NCBI RefSeq assembly: GCF_010093535.1
Contig: NW_022985164.1
Span: 2,437,096-2,501,095 of the forward strand
Direction of reading: 5' to 3'
Origin: Lindgomyces ingoldianus
Taxonomy: Eukaryota > Ascomycota > Dothideomycetes > Pleosporales > Lindgomycetaceae
Length of the DNA: 64,000 bases
The translations under genes and the position numbers were made by a program. The notes below the pieces were generated by a model. It was not told the origin of the DNA. It saw only the letters and a list, made by a program, of their open reading frames with translations, and made no database searches. How positions within the stretch are numbered: the first letter of the stretch is position 1; each line of letters starts with the position of its first letter. Of the stretch, positions 47,290 through 59,574 are shown piece by piece.

Positions 47290-48304
47290 TCTACTTATAT
47301 AAGGCTTTTAAAGGTCCTAGCTAATTTAGATGCTTATTATAAAAGGCCTTTAGTTTATAAGAAGAGCTTATAAAATTTAAAGCTTTATACTAGACTAGAT
47401 TAGAGTTATGTTTTACTTATTTTACCTAGTACTTAAGCATTTTTTAGTAAAGCTTACTAGTAAGTATTTTCTCTACTTTCTACTTTTCTACCTTATTAAT
47501 AGTAATTTTAGGGGGTTTTAAAAGTTCTTATCTTAAAGGCAGATCTTAAGGGTCTTTATAAAGTACGTTTAGTGCAAAGACATTATGTATTTTTAACTCT
47601 AAGAGTAGCTTTAGGCAGTATAAGTTTCTAACTTATTTAAGTACCTTAAAGAGGCCTTTTTATTATTTAGATAGTTTTTAGCTAGGTCTTTAAACAGCTA
47701 GGTTCTTAGTGTCTAGGTAGACTATGTTGCTAACCTTTTAGTTAACTAGCTAGTAGTAGCAGTTAACTACAGTTTGCATCTAATCCTAGGCCTTTTTTAT
47801 ATAGGTCTTAGCTAACTTCTAGGCTGCATGTATGCAGGTTGCTAATGCTAGAGCATCCTTATAATTTAGCTTATCTGTGGCTGTAATAGGTTCTATAGAA
47901 TGTTTCTAGTCCTAGCTTTAACATAGTTTAGAGCTATATAAGACTTAATATAGAGACATTTTAATTAATGTATACAGCAAGGTTATCTAAGCCTAATTAA
48001 TTAGAGGTAGTAAGGAACTCTAGTTATCCTAGTAAAAGAATATAAAAGGCCTTAGTCTTTAATTAATATACTTATTTATAATCTTTATTTAGCTATTTAT
48101 TCTTTTATAATAGGCAGTAAAAAGCTTAACCTTTATGCCTACAATTTAACAGAATTTAGACTAAAAACTAGATATAAACTAAGGTCCCTAGTTAAAGATA
48201 ATAGTTTTAGGTATATAGATAAAATAGTACACTTATTAAATAAATAAAGCAGCTATTCCTTAAGCATTAATTATTTTATAGTAGAGAATAGAAATAGCTT
48301 ATTT
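47290..48304 (-). pseudogene. Gypsy-1c integrase C-terminus and chromodomain relic
   Basis: Colinear with 4180-5170 of copy a, with the chromodomain at about 47290-47480 and integrase upstream to 48304. Frames are broken by stops. The N-terminal part of pol is missing because of the Copia-2c insertion and the later rearrangement. Confidence 0.75.
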
Positions 48305-48584
48305 TGTTAAATAGGCTCCAACAGCTAGCTGCTTATAGTATAAGCACTTAAGTAGCAAGGGTAAGAGTGGTGTACAGTGTGCACAGCGTACAAGGTAGGT
48401 AAGGTAAAGGCAATATGTTTCTAGTTTTATTACTTTTATCTTTTCTCTATACAGAGGAAAAAGGGGATATCTAGATGTTCACGCACAAAGGTTTACACAT
48501 AAGTATTATGTAACATAGATACATAATCCTGCTTATGCGCTATCACTTGTATCTAGGCTGCAACGCTGCTGCTGTGTACAGACA
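48305..48584 (-). repeat. 3' LTR of Copia-2c (280-bp type)
   Basis: TGTTAAATAGGCTCC to GTGTACAGACA, matching 2149-2428 throughout. It differs from the 252-bp LTR of copy b except at the very ends. Confidence 0.9.
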
Positions 48585-50635
48585 CTAGCAACTTTTCTTT
48601 TTGTCTAAAAAGTTGCCTTCTGTACGTGTTACCTCCCTTCTGTCTGTGTAGGTCTATCTAATTATGTTCTGCCTTTACTTCACCCTATTTATTAGGACTT
48701 GCCCCTAGTAATGCTGTGCGTTAGAATAGGCTAGTTATACTATATAAATAGCTTTTCTCTTTTTTATCTTTTGCTTTCTAAGCTCTACTATACAATCCCC
48801 TAGCTCTTTTCTCTTTTTATATAGTGCTAGCAGTGACAGATCTTTATAATAAGAAAAATAAGTGTGTATAATATAAAAATAAAATAAAATAAAAAGAAAT
48901 AGGCCTTATATAAAGGTGTTATTAGTCTAGTTAGTTTAAAGTATCTTTGCGCACAAGATCTAGCTAGTCCACAGATGCTTCTATTTAGACAGAGAGGTAG
49001 TTAGTTAGAACTAATAATTAAAAAGTTTAATTTAGTGTTTTCTTTATATATATATTTACTAAGTTGTTTTTACTATTAATTTACTTAATTTTAGTCATTT
49101 CCTTTTTTTTATATAATTTATAAAGTAATATAATGTTAGTTATAAGTTACTTTTTACTAGTAGTGCTTAGCTTAATAAAGTAATTATATAGAAACCTTAA
49201 ATCTATACAGATTACTACTAGGATTAGTAGTAGTTTAAGTGTTTATATAATTTACTATAAAGTTATACTAAGAGTAATTACATTATTAAACCTTCTAACT
49301 ATTTTATATAGTTTACTAGTAAGGACACTTCTAGTTACTCTTTTACACTTAGTAAAATTCTAGTGTATAATGTTGCTTAGTATTTTAAAGTAGTTACTTT
49401 ACTTTATATAGTCTTTATTACTTAATATAATTAAAAATTTTAGCTATAAGCTAAAGTTTTTATTATTAGTAAATAATTTATCTATAAAGGTAAATAGTTT
49501 AATATAATTAAGCTATAATAGTAGAAAAGTAAGACTACGCTTACTATTATCTATCTACTATTAGATTTATATGTTAAGTATGTTAATGTTATTATATAAA
49601 AGGTCTATAGTTTATGCAGTAATAGATAGGTTAAATGCTGCCTTTAGTTAATATATAAATGTAATATATACCCCTTTAATATATTACTTAACATATTATT
49701 ATGCAGCATCTTTATTTTCTAAGTTAATTATATAAAGGTAGCTTACTTATCCCTTCTAAGTAAAAACTACTATGTTATGTGTAAGTTTAATTCTTTTACT
49801 ATTAAATTTAATAGGCTGCTTTTTTACTAAAATAGTTTTACTTTTTATGTAAAACTTTACCTTTTATAGTTTTTTTTCTTCTTTTTATATAAAAATTTTT
49901 ATTATAATGCTTAAAGTATTTTCTATTTATAGGCTAGTAATACTAAAAGTGTGCTTTCCTTTATTAGTAATTAAGAGGTAGAGGTTGTATAAAAAGATAT
50001 GCATGCATAGCTTTTTTTTATAGTAGTTATAGTATGTTTTAAACTAATATAGTCCTAATTTAGTAGCTCTTTATAAAGGTTGTACAACCTAAAGTATTAT
50101 ATTTAGTAGAAAGCTTTAGTGTATCTTCTTTAGTAGCTTTATATACAGTATGCGCATAAGCTTATCTATTAATTAAATGTATACTTATATAATATTATAT
50201 AGTTTAAAATGCATTTTATATATAGCTTTTAAGCTTACTTTTATAGCTAAAAGTAATCTTTAGCTTATTCTCTAAATAGTTAGTAACTAAGTAAGAATTT
50301 TTTTTCTTTTTATCTAAGTAGCTAGTAAACACTAGGTAGAATTTCTTATATAGTTAGGTTATTTTACCTTTTACTTTTTATATAAGGTAAAAGTTAAAAA
50401 TCTAACTTTTATGCTTTATTAAGTTATACACTATAACCTAGAAAGTGCTATTAGTAATTAAGGTGTTTATCTCTATATAGTCTAATTCCTTAAATAGTTT
50501 TTTAGGTATAGTAATTACACTATCTATATAAAGCTTAATAAATAAAGCCTAACTATCTTTTTTTTTTAGGTTAAGAATACCTAGTTTAGACTTTATGCAG
50601 GTTTTCTTTACTTTTTACTTTTTTTAGTATCTATA

Positions 50636-52498
50636 ACGTACCTAACAGGTTGGCTAGCTACACAGGTTAGCCAGCTACTTTTGCTAAGCCCCTACTACAC
50701 TTTACCTATCTACATAATGCCTTAACAACAACACTAGATTAAATCTTCTAAAGAATGTTAGATATAGCTTACTCTTTAGGCTTTTAAATAAGACTTAAAA
50801 CTCTTTTTATAATACACTACAGCTATTTATAATGTCTCTTATATAACACTAAGTAATTAACGCTCTAGACAGCTTTTAGAAGCAGAATGCTAGCCTAAAT
50901 TAAGAAATCTAACTAAGCTTAAAAAAAAGGTAGTTGTTAAGTACATACTTAAGCTTATTACACGCAGATTTCCCCCTAGGCTTGCAGCTATAGCTAATAT
51001 AGCTAATTCCTTACGCGCTAAGCGCAATTTAGGCTAGGTTAGCTTAAACTAGCCTAGTATGTAGGTTAAGCACTACCTTAAGTTTATAATAAAGTTTAAT
51101 TATAAGTATAATTATAAAAGAGCGCTCTGTAAGGATTTAAAGGTAATCTAAAGCTAGTTTTGCCTAGTAGCTAATATAAAAGCTAAGTATAGTATTTAGA
51201 ATAAAAACATGTATAACTTTAATAAGTTAGGCTTTATAATAGGCTAGATATTAACTAGAGCAGTTATTATAGCTTTAGAGAGATAAGAACAGCTAAAGGC
51301 AATATAGTAAAGTAATAGGGAGTAGATAATAGTTATTTAGGGCATTAACATAACAGAGTATGCTATTCTACTTTTTATTATCTTTAAAGGCTGCTATTAC
51401 CTCTCTGCTTAGTATAAAAAGAAGAATCTGCCTTAGAACTAAGTTATTATAGTCTTTAAGAATAGCTAGACAATAAATAAGCTTAGGCTGCAGTAGTTAA
51501 AGCACTTTAATAAGCATATAAAGAAAAAGGTTATAGGCGCTTATTAGCTTTTTATTATTAATAGCTATAAAAGCTACAACTTGCTTAATTTCTAGTAGTA
51601 CTATAAAAAAATAAAATTATTACTATTTATATGCTTCTACACTTATTGCACCTTTTACAGCCTCTTAATGTAGGTTATTTGCCCCTTTAAAGAAAGTGTA
51701 TAGGCGCTAAGCTAAAGATTTTATATATAACTAGATTACTTACATTATAAAACTTAAGTTTCTACTATGCTTTATACACGCCTATAATGCAGTAATTACT
51801 TTTAGTAATATCTAAGAAGAGTTTTAAGGCGCTAGTTTAGTCCTATTTAACTTAAAATAAGTTAAAATAGCCTTTAATGTCTAGTTATATATTTTATTAC
51901 TACTACTACCTATTAATAATAAGCCCTAGCAGTTATAAACCCTAAGTAATACTTTTAAATTTAGGTTATAATTAATGCTTGTAAAGGTAAAAATTTAAAG
52001 GCATATAGATAGCTTACTAATGTCTATAGTAAAGGCCTTTAAAAAGGTCTTAAAGGGGGCAGCAATTATTGCGCATAAGCTAGTGTTAGTGTAAAAGAAG
52101 ATTATAAAGCTTTAAGCAGTAAATAAGGCTGCTATGTAACATAAATTATATAAAAGAAAGTAGATTTAGGCAGAAAAGACTTTAATAGTTAAGAATAAAG
52201 CTTATCTAACTGCTTTAAAAGAGTTTAGAGCGCGTAGTAATAGGAAGAAGCTAAAGACACAAGTGCGCGCTAAAAAAGGTAAGCTAAGTTAAAGGTAATA
52301 TAGGCAGTGCAATTAGACTAGGCATAACTTGCGTACATATAAGAAAGTAGTAGAAGTAGACTTTAAATAATATCTTATGTTGTATTACTTTATATAGGGC
52401 TAAAGTAGGCTGTTTTGCAAGACAATAGAGTAGTTTTAGTAGGGGCTTAGCAAAAGTAGCTGGCTAACCTGTGTGGCTGGCTAACCTGTTAGGTACGT
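50636..52498 (+). mobile_element. Pogo-1, full-length Fot1/pogo-type DNA transposon
   Basis: 1863 bp between TA duplications (50634-50635, 52499-52500), with inverted ends ACGTACCTAACAGGTTGGC / GGCTAACCTGTTAGGTACGT. Just inside, a 15-bp motif AGGTTGGCTAGCTAC is present twice at each end (left 50646-50660 and 50663-50677), while the deleted copy at 38982 has it once. It encodes a relic transposase on the plus strand. It sits in the RT of Copia-2c. Confidence 0.95.
50830..52345 (+). pseudogene. Pogo-1 transposase relic (Tc1/mariner superfamily, DDE)
   Basis: Starts at about 50832 with ATG TCT CTT. A frame change near 50920 is needed to enter RRFPPRLAAIANIANSLRAK (about 50970-51030), the CENP-B-like DNA-binding part. 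Catalytic blocks: YNFNKLGFIIG at 51212-51244 (family FDETGF; Asp and Glu now Asn and Lys), FIINSYKSYN at 51551-51580 (family LDGHESH; Asp now Asn, both His now Tyr), and LLQPLNVGYL near 51649-51678 (family LLQPLDVG; Asp now Asn), the last in another frame. A C-terminal zinc knuckle lies at 52299-52340 with two Cys now Tyr. All three catalytic Asp are lost, so it is dead. The transposase would cut at TA sites. Confidence 0.92.
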
Positions 52499-53780
52499 TA
52501 TCTTCTCTTTACACTAGTGCAGCATTGCTATTCTAAGGGGCTTAGTCTATAGTAGGCTTTAGTTCTGCTTTTATAATATTCTTATAAAGTTGTTTTTTTC
52601 TCCTTTTTTATAAAAGATCTTTTTATATAAAGGTTAGTTTATCTAAGTTCTTTATTATAAGTAAGTTGTCTTTTTTTTTTTTATAGTATAGTTTAACTTG
52701 TATATATTAAAGCTTTAGTAGACTATTTTTTATCTTAATAATAACATCTTTTCTTTCAATGCTCTTAATCTTATATAGGCTAGTCTAGCTTTTTTTCTCT
52801 CTTTATGCTATAATCTCTAAGCTAAGGGGGAGATTAAGGACTTTATATGTTATAAAGCTATTAGAAGTGTTTATTACATAATTAATGTTAACTCTTATAT
52901 AGTTTTTTTAAAGCATTTTTATTACCTTTTACACAGCCTTTACTTATGTAATAATGTCTAGTAATAGTAGAAAGTCTAGGTTAACTCTTAGGTATGCCCT
53001 AAAGACTAGCAGTGTGGGTACTAGACTGTGCAGGCTAGCTATGTTATTTAGGGCCTTAACTGCTATCTGCAGGATAGCCTTATTATTTGTACAGTTACTT
53101 AGCTTAGTCTTTAGGATGTTAAACACTTGTTAAAGAGGTGTGTGCGCGCGCTTAACCTTTCTAACTGCCTAATATACTTCTATAGGCATCTGCCTACATG
53201 TAGCTTCTATAATTTTTGCATAAGCTTAAAAATCCTCTAAGGTAAAGTTTATACTAGAGTTATGCATAATATAGTCTAGAGGTCTTTAATAGGTGTTAAT
53301 CTAGCATTTGCACAGTGCATTCTAGGTATCTTGTGTGGACATAGATTTTAGAAATGTAGCAGCCTAAAATAATGTGTCTACATTAATAACATGTAGGACA
53401 TTCTTATTATTAATTTATATAACATTAATAACAACTTTATAGTTAAAGTAGGTGTTATCTTTAATTATAAACTTAAATTTTTATAGAGCCTAGTTATATA
53501 ATTAGCAGAGGTAGCAGAACTTCTTAATTTCTTCTAACACTGCAGCATCTACATTATAGCTAGCGCTAGTTAGCATCTTCTAGAGTCTCTCTATGCAGGG
53601 GTGTCTAAATTAGTAGTAGAGGCAGTAGAGTTCTAATTTAGTGAAGAAGGACATAGATTCTTCTTTACTAATGTTAAAAAAAAAGTGTTTTTATTTTTAT
53701 GTAACAGAAACAGTAGTTTTGTCTTTACATATAATAACATTTAGAACGTTGTTAAAGTATACTCTAAGTTAGTTAGCATC

Positions 53781-53982
53781 TCTTACATAAGCTAAGAAGA
53801 GGACATATAGCAAATAACTTAACAAGCTAGCAAGATCTAAACAAGGTGGAATAAGTGTATTGTAAGGTCTGAGGAGCTTGATAGAGCTCTAAGCTGACTA
53901 TATACTGTACAAGATAGGAGCTATGCCTAATAAGTGAATAGTGCAGTACATGGGTATAATATCGCGTGATATACGTGCGACA
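53781..53982 (-). repeat. 3' LTR of Copia-4
   Basis: 202 bp, TCTTACATAAGC to ACGTGCGACA on the plus strand; on the minus strand it starts TGTCGCACG. It differs from the partner LTR by a small number of transitions. Confidence 0.93.
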
Positions 53983-53993
53983 CACCCCCCTAG
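53983..53993 (-). promoter_or_regulatory. Polypurine tract of Copia-4
   Basis: The minus strand TAGGGGGGTG directly precedes the LTR start TGTCGCACG. Confidence 0.85.
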
Positions 53994-54129
53994 CTTTAAC
54001 AAAGTGAATACTAAAGCAAAGCTGTACAAAGAGAAATAATAGACTGCAAGTGTACAGTAGTGCACTTAAGAGTGCGAAACAGCAAAAAAGAAGTTAGTAG
54101 GCTTAGGCTTTAAAGCTAATGTTAGTAGA

Positions 54130-57100
54130 GTAAGCCTTTAAAGTGTCACTTAGGCAGATAAAGCCTAGTTGTTTAATAAATGCTTAATGCTTTTATTAAA
54201 GTAAAAACTTAGTAAGGCTATTAGCTAGCATGTCTGCGGTAGAGATCTAGCGTATGCAAATCCTTCTTTCCTGTACCTCTTAGCAAAGCCAGTAGTTGTA
54301 AATGTTAACGTGCTTAAGCTTAGTATTAAGCTTAGAGTCTTTTACTATAGCTTGTACAGTTTGTTAATTGTTGCATAGTAAAGTAGGTTCTTCCTTAGTG
54401 TTAAAGTCTATATTAGTAAAGAATTACTTCCACCACTCTAAGTAGCTAGCAGCGTAAGAGAGAGCTAGGAGCTCTACTTTAGTTATTAATTTAGTAACTA
54501 AGCGCTGCAAGGAGGCCTTCTAATTAACAGCTGCGCTAAATAGTGTGAATAGCATACTGTTAGAGCTGCAACAACTAATTTTATTGTTACTGTAAGCAGC
54601 ATCTAATGCGCTGTAAAAGACAGGTCTCTAAGATAAATAAGTAGAGGTTCCTAAGTACTAAAGCGCATAGTCTTTAGTGCTGTAGAGGTACTTAATAACA
54701 TGCTAAGCAGCCTTCTAGTGTTTATCTAAGGGGTTGACTAGGTATTTAGAGAGCTTTAAATGTGCTTTGGCAACGTTAGGTCTAATAGTAGTAGCAGCAT
54801 AGCTAATAGAGCCAACGCGCTGCTAGTATGCTATAATCCTTTGTGTGTTTGTTTTAGTCATCTAATTAGGCTGCAGAGGTGGTGCTGATGCATTTAGTAG
54901 GGTGATTAGCTAAGAACATGTGCAACTAGTATTAAGATTAAAGCAGGTAGTAAGCTGCTTAATGTATAACTCTTAGCTAAGCTATGCAGTGTAGTTAACC
55001 TTGTTACAGTTAATTTAGATGCTAAGGAACTAGTTTAGTTCCCTTATAGCTTAGATCTTATAGATCTTTATAAGCTTAATTTTAAATTAGTCTAGGTGCT
55101 CCTTATACTCTAGTAGGTAGAGGACAACAATGTTATTAACATAGAAGTAGACTAAGAGCTTCTTATTAGCAAAAAAATAATTAACTTTAAGAACTTAAAA
55201 GAAGCTAAGCTTCTTAAGCAACCTAGTAAGCTTTAGATACTAGAGCCTAGGTGCGTCTTTAAGCCTATACAGAGCTTAGAGGAGTTAAAGAAGTTGCTAA
55301 GGGCGACAGTAGCCTAGTAGCAGTTTGCAATATGCTAGGGTTAGGAGCTAAGCGTTAATGAACGCATTAATAGCGTTGTATTGTTACGTGAGCAGGCTGA
55401 ACAAGGCTATAATAGCAACAAGCGCCCTAAAGATGCGTGCTGCTAGAGTAGCAGCATATGTTTTAGCTGTAGTAACCTAGGGGTTGCCTTATACATAGAG
55501 ACAAGCCTTAAATTTAGTTAAAAATTCTTTAGCATTAAATTTGTACTTATATACTTATTTTAAGGGTATTACTTAAGCATCTGTAGCCTTTGCAATAGAG
55601 ACTAGCTTAAATGCCTTTTTCTAATAAAGGTCTGTAAATTTAATCCCTATAGCATGCTTCTAGCTGTCTAAGAATTAGTAGTAGCGTGTCTTATAGTAAG
55701 TTTTAGGCATAGGAGGTAGATTATCTTAATAGAGAGCTTTAGAAGTAATAGTAGTAGGTTTTACAAGGTTTTTTATAAAGCTTAATGCAAAGGCGTGGTA
55801 CTAGCTAGACATTTTAGTAGTAGTTTGCATAAGGGCAGCAGCGTATTGTTAACGCCTTGTTTTGCTTTCTCCCTTTAGGATGTTTAATTTATTAATGTTA
55901 GCTGTGCTTCTAGTAGGGCTTAGTCTAGTAAATTCCTTAAGCTATGTGCGCAGGACAAAGTTAGCCCCTTTAAGAATTTCCTAAGGCTTATAATTAATTA
56001 AAGATATGTGCTAACTAGTTATAGCTTACTTAACATAATTATTCTTAGTTTTAAAGTCTATAGCTGTGTTGCCTATTTATAGATAAACCTTAATAACTAA
56101 TAAAGTCTTATTATTAGAGCTATTATCTAGTGTGTTGCTAAGGTTATTTTAAAAGACTAAGTTAATGTTAGTTTCTTTTGCTAAGTTAACCTCTAGAATA
56201 GTTTCTAAGGTTATTTTAAAAAAGAGTAGATAATAAAAGGAGCCTAGCTAGCGCTTCTCTTATAGCTAATTGCTAGGTCTGTCTTTGCGCTCTTTAAGCT
56301 GTAGAAGCTTTTTTATAAAGTTAATATAGTCTTTATTATTTAATGTATTGTCTAGAGTAAGAAGAGTTTTTATAATAATGTTGTCTCTAACTACCTGTTA
56401 TAGTAGCTTGTATAATGCGTAGTTATTTAGTTTATAGAAGAAAGTGTTATTAAACATAATATTGCGTACCTAGTAGACGTAGTTATTTATTAGATTCTAT
56501 ATTTAATAGATGTTTTAGAAGTTATACTTACATAAATATTTAATAAAAGCTTGTAGTGCAAGCTTGTCTAACTTTATAGTTCTTTTAATAAGGACATATG
56601 CCTTAACACTAATTTAGTAAAGGTAGGAGCAGTCTAGTTTCCTACTATATAGCATTTTAAATAGTGTCTTCTAATTAAGTAATTAGATAGGTGTACAGTT
56701 AAGTATATAACTTATAAGACTAAATATAGTGTCTTTAAGAGACTTTAGAAATTTACTAATGTCTGTAAGACTTTAAGCTTAAATAATAAGCATCTAGCCT
56801 AAGCGTTTAGCTGCTCTATTGGCTTCTAGCGTATACAGTAGCGCTAGTTCTAGGGTAATGCCTTATTTGTTATAGAATTTCTGCAGAGTCTTTTTTACTT
56901 ATTTAAATGCAGCCTTATTATTACTCTAGAGTAGCGTTATTAAGATGTTAAATTAAATTAATGCTAGTTTATAGACTTTTTATATAATTAAAAGAATTAC
57001 TACCTTCTCTTTAAACAAGGTAATAAATACTAGGTTATACTTTAACTAGGTATAATAAAAGTAGACTACATAGATGTTCTTATAGATTAATAGAGACTAG

Positions 57101-59220
57101 AGCTCTATTAAGTTAAAGGCAACTTGCTAGAATAGTCTATTAATAAGTATTTTATGTTTATTTCTCTAGCTAATCTACTGCTTTATCTTTAAAAGCGCGC
57201 ATAAGTTGCATTTAACAGTGTTTAGCGCTCCGCTAGTTAGTAGCTGTACGCTAGTGACTAACTTGTGGAGGTGTGTGACCGCTTCTAGGCTAATGCATCC
57301 CTATATATAATAGAGGGCGGTTGCGTTTTGCGTAATAGGTTACTGTTTATAGCTTAGACAAAAGTGTTGCTATGTAAGGTCTTTAGTAGCTATAACTATT
57401 AGTAAGGTAGATCTAATAGATAGATCTTTTATGCGTAATACTAGGGCCTAGTAACCTCTAGTTTAAGTAGTAAAGCAGATTAGTAATTAAGTGCTATTAT
57501 AGAGTTATTTATATATAAAGTTGTCTTTAAAGTTAAAGTGTATATTTTATCCTTATAAAAAAGATATAAGACTAGTAAACATGCTAGAGATGTAAGCTAT
57601 GTTATTTAGGTTTATCTTAGTAGGTCCTCTAGGACTCTTCACAGTAAGTGTGACTGTGCCCTATGCTAGTATAGGAAGGAGTTAGCTACTAGCCTTAAGT
57701 TAGTCTAATAGAGATAAGCTCTAAGTTTATTAAAAGTTAGCTAGATTGTTGTAAACATAGATGTTTACTCTAGGATCTAAGATTTATAAGTGCTAGAGAG
57801 AATTCTCTTTATTATCTAGCTTTGCAGCATGTTCCTTACTTATAAGGTTTATTATAAAGCTTATAAGAGTAGCTGTTAATTGCCTAGTGCTAGTTAAAGC
57901 ATTAAGTAGATTCTAGTTAGTAGAATTTTTAGGAGCTAGCGTCTTAGAGATTGCATTTAAATGTGGACTAGGTTAAGACTGTAGGCTTTAATTATATAAT
58001 TAAGTTGCGTAATTAGATAATTAAATTAGCTAATAATAGTTACTATTATTGCTGCCCCTTTTATGTCCTCTTTATCTACTATGTTCTCTTCCTTAGTTTA
58101 GTTAGTTTTTTAGTAGGGGAAAGTCTCTATTCTTAAGCAGCTTAGCTTTTACTTTAAGCTAAAAATTACTACTTATCTACTTATTATATTCTTACTAGAG
58201 AAAGGTAAGGATCTAGAACCTTTTAAGTCTTAGTTAAGAATTATTAATTCTACAGTTCTTTAATTTATAGCAACCTCTACAGAAGTTGCATATAAACTGC
58301 TGTTGCTGCTGTTCTAGTGTAGACAAGCGTCCTTAGTATATAGCAAAACTACTGTAGGTAACACTAGGTTGCTAAGCTAGCTATAATTATTACTAATTTT
58401 TAAAAAACTCTAGACAGCTAGTAAGGAAGTTAAGTAGATTCTTATTAGTCTATTTATACTAGACTAAAATTAATTAGATAGCTGCTGCGCATTTAGGGTT
58501 TACGTCTAAAATTACTAACATAAAGTTATAGTGTAGTTAATATTCTGTTATATTTAGCAGGTAGACTAATTTAGCATTAGTATATGTGTTTTTATACGCT
58601 GTAATCTATTAGTCTTGTTTTATTTTTAATAACTACTTCCTTGCGCAGTTATATGCTGTTTGTGCGCTCTGCTTAAGCTGCTTGTTAGAGGGCTTTAAGA
58701 TTACCCTTAAGGCTTTTAGCTTTTTATAGATTATTTCTTTATCCCTAATAATAAAGTAGTTTAATGCGTTAACAGTGCTTTTAATAAGCACATTGATGTC
58801 TAATAGAGCTTTATGTTAAGTTTAGAATAACCTTAGATTATTACAGTAGTCTTTATAGGCTATTGTGTAGCATTATTAATTGTTAAGGTTTAGGTTAGAG
58901 ACTATAGGATTTAGACTAAGCTAGGTGCTGCCTGTATAAAACTTTGTGACTTTAGGCCTCTGTAGCATAGTGTTAACTAGGAGATTTTCTAGTGAGAGAT
59001 CTGGATTAATATACTCCTAGACACATTCTCTAGTTGCTTGTGTTTTAATGAGACTAAACTAGGGCTGCTAGTTGCTCTTTTTAGTAAGCTGTATAGAGGC
59101 ATTAATAGTTAGAGTTATTTTTCTGTGTGTTAATAGAGTAGGACAAAATAGTTGTTGTTTAGTTAATTAGGCTTAGCTAGTGAGCAATCTGTGATCAGTA
59201 TGTTTTGGAATGGACAGAGG
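54130..59220 (-). pseudogene. Copia-4 gag-pol relic (gag, integrase, RT, RNase H)
   Basis: Minus strand through stops. Gag at about 57800-59220, with a Cys-rich knuckle CNFCRGCYKLKNC near 58255-58295. Integrase at about 56460-57330, with SKDKAVDQRNKH after the zinc-binding domain (about 57180-57210) and LEANRAAKRLG at about 56800-56835, where the catalytic Glu of NGAAER is Lys. RT has active site YVNNIVV at 55123-55143 (family YVDDIVV). RNase H has TKVELLALSYAASYLEW at about 54430-54490 and STADMLANSLTKFLL near 54200-54250 (family ADMPADGLTK). Between 54130 and 55150 the frame is nearly continuous with few stops, the best preserved Copia pol here. It is still inactive. Confidence 0.93.
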
Positions 59221-59354
59221 GTTATTGTCCTGTTGATCAGGCTCTGGTGGTGAGCAATCTGTGATTAATATGTGTCGAGGTTCGCAGGGCCCTAAAGCTA
59301 GATGCAAAAGCTAACTGTGCAGTGGTGACTAGAGGACTAGTCAGGAGCGCGACT

Positions 59355-59367
59355 CCGGGCTCATAAC
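59355..59367 (-). promoter_or_regulatory. Primer-binding site of Copia-4, half-tRNA iMet type
   Basis: The minus strand GTTATGAGCCCGG begins directly after the LTR. It is complementary to CCGGGCTCATAAC, the anticodon arm of an initiator tRNA-Met (anticodon CAT in CTCATAAC). This is an internal, half-tRNA type of priming as known for Drosophila copia, not the usual 3' CCA end. Confidence 0.75.
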
Positions 59368-59569
59368 TCTTGCATAAGCTGAGGAGGGGACATATGGCAA
59401 ACGACTTGACAAGGGAGCGAGATCCAAACAAGGTGGAATAAGTGTATTGTAAGGTCTAAGGAGCTTAATAGAGCTCTAAGCTAACTATATACTATACAAG
59501 ATAAGAGCTATGCCTAATAAGTGAATAGTGCAGTACATGGGTATAATATTGCGTGATATACGTGCGACA
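59368..59569 (-). repeat. 5' LTR of Copia-4
   Basis: 202 bp, TCTTGCATAAGC to ACGTGCGACA. The inner part (59368-59440) is free of RIP while the outer half shows transitions against the partner. Confidence 0.93.
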
Positions 59570-59574
59570 GCATC

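Larger units (their letters stand above)
45847..48304 (-). mobile_element. Gypsy-1 copy c, 3' part only
   Basis: The 3' LTR (45847-46133), polypurine tract, 3' UTR, chromodomain and part of the integrase of Gypsy-1 in minus orientation, similar to 2733-5170. It stops abruptly where the Copia-2c LTR begins, so Copia-2c was inserted into it; the rest is not found beyond Copia-2c. RIP is milder than in copies a and b, especially in the 3' UTR (47030-47170). Confidence 0.9.
48650..53775 (-). pseudogene. Copia-2c pol relic (integrase end, RT, RNase H)
   Basis: Colinear with 17290-20269. On the minus strand a stop-free 60-codon run at 52944-53126 carries AVKALNNIASLHSLVPTLL, then VFRAYLR, the linker after integrase typical of this Copia lineage and the best preserved part. 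The RT active-site block reads FSITSL-IENTLSII near 49890-49945, for the family's GLQTDDTL. Pogo-1 lies inside RT. RNase H is expected at about 48650-49400 but is too mutated to name residues. Confidence 0.8.
53781..59569 (-). mobile_element. Copia-4, complete Ty1/Copia element
   Basis: 5789 bp with 202-bp LTRs (53781-53982, 59368-59569) and a perfect gcatc duplication (53776-53780, 59570-59574) in Copia-2c. Minus-strand order: primer site, gag, integrase, RT, RNase H, polypurine tract. It is only moderately RIP-mutated, with long recognisable blocks and a clean leader (about 59160-59440), so it is probably one of the younger insertions. Confidence 0.95.

Noticed and set aside
59237..59431. 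64-codon minus-strand frame
   Set aside because: It spans the Copia-4 LTR, primer site and leader, which are functional non-coding parts.
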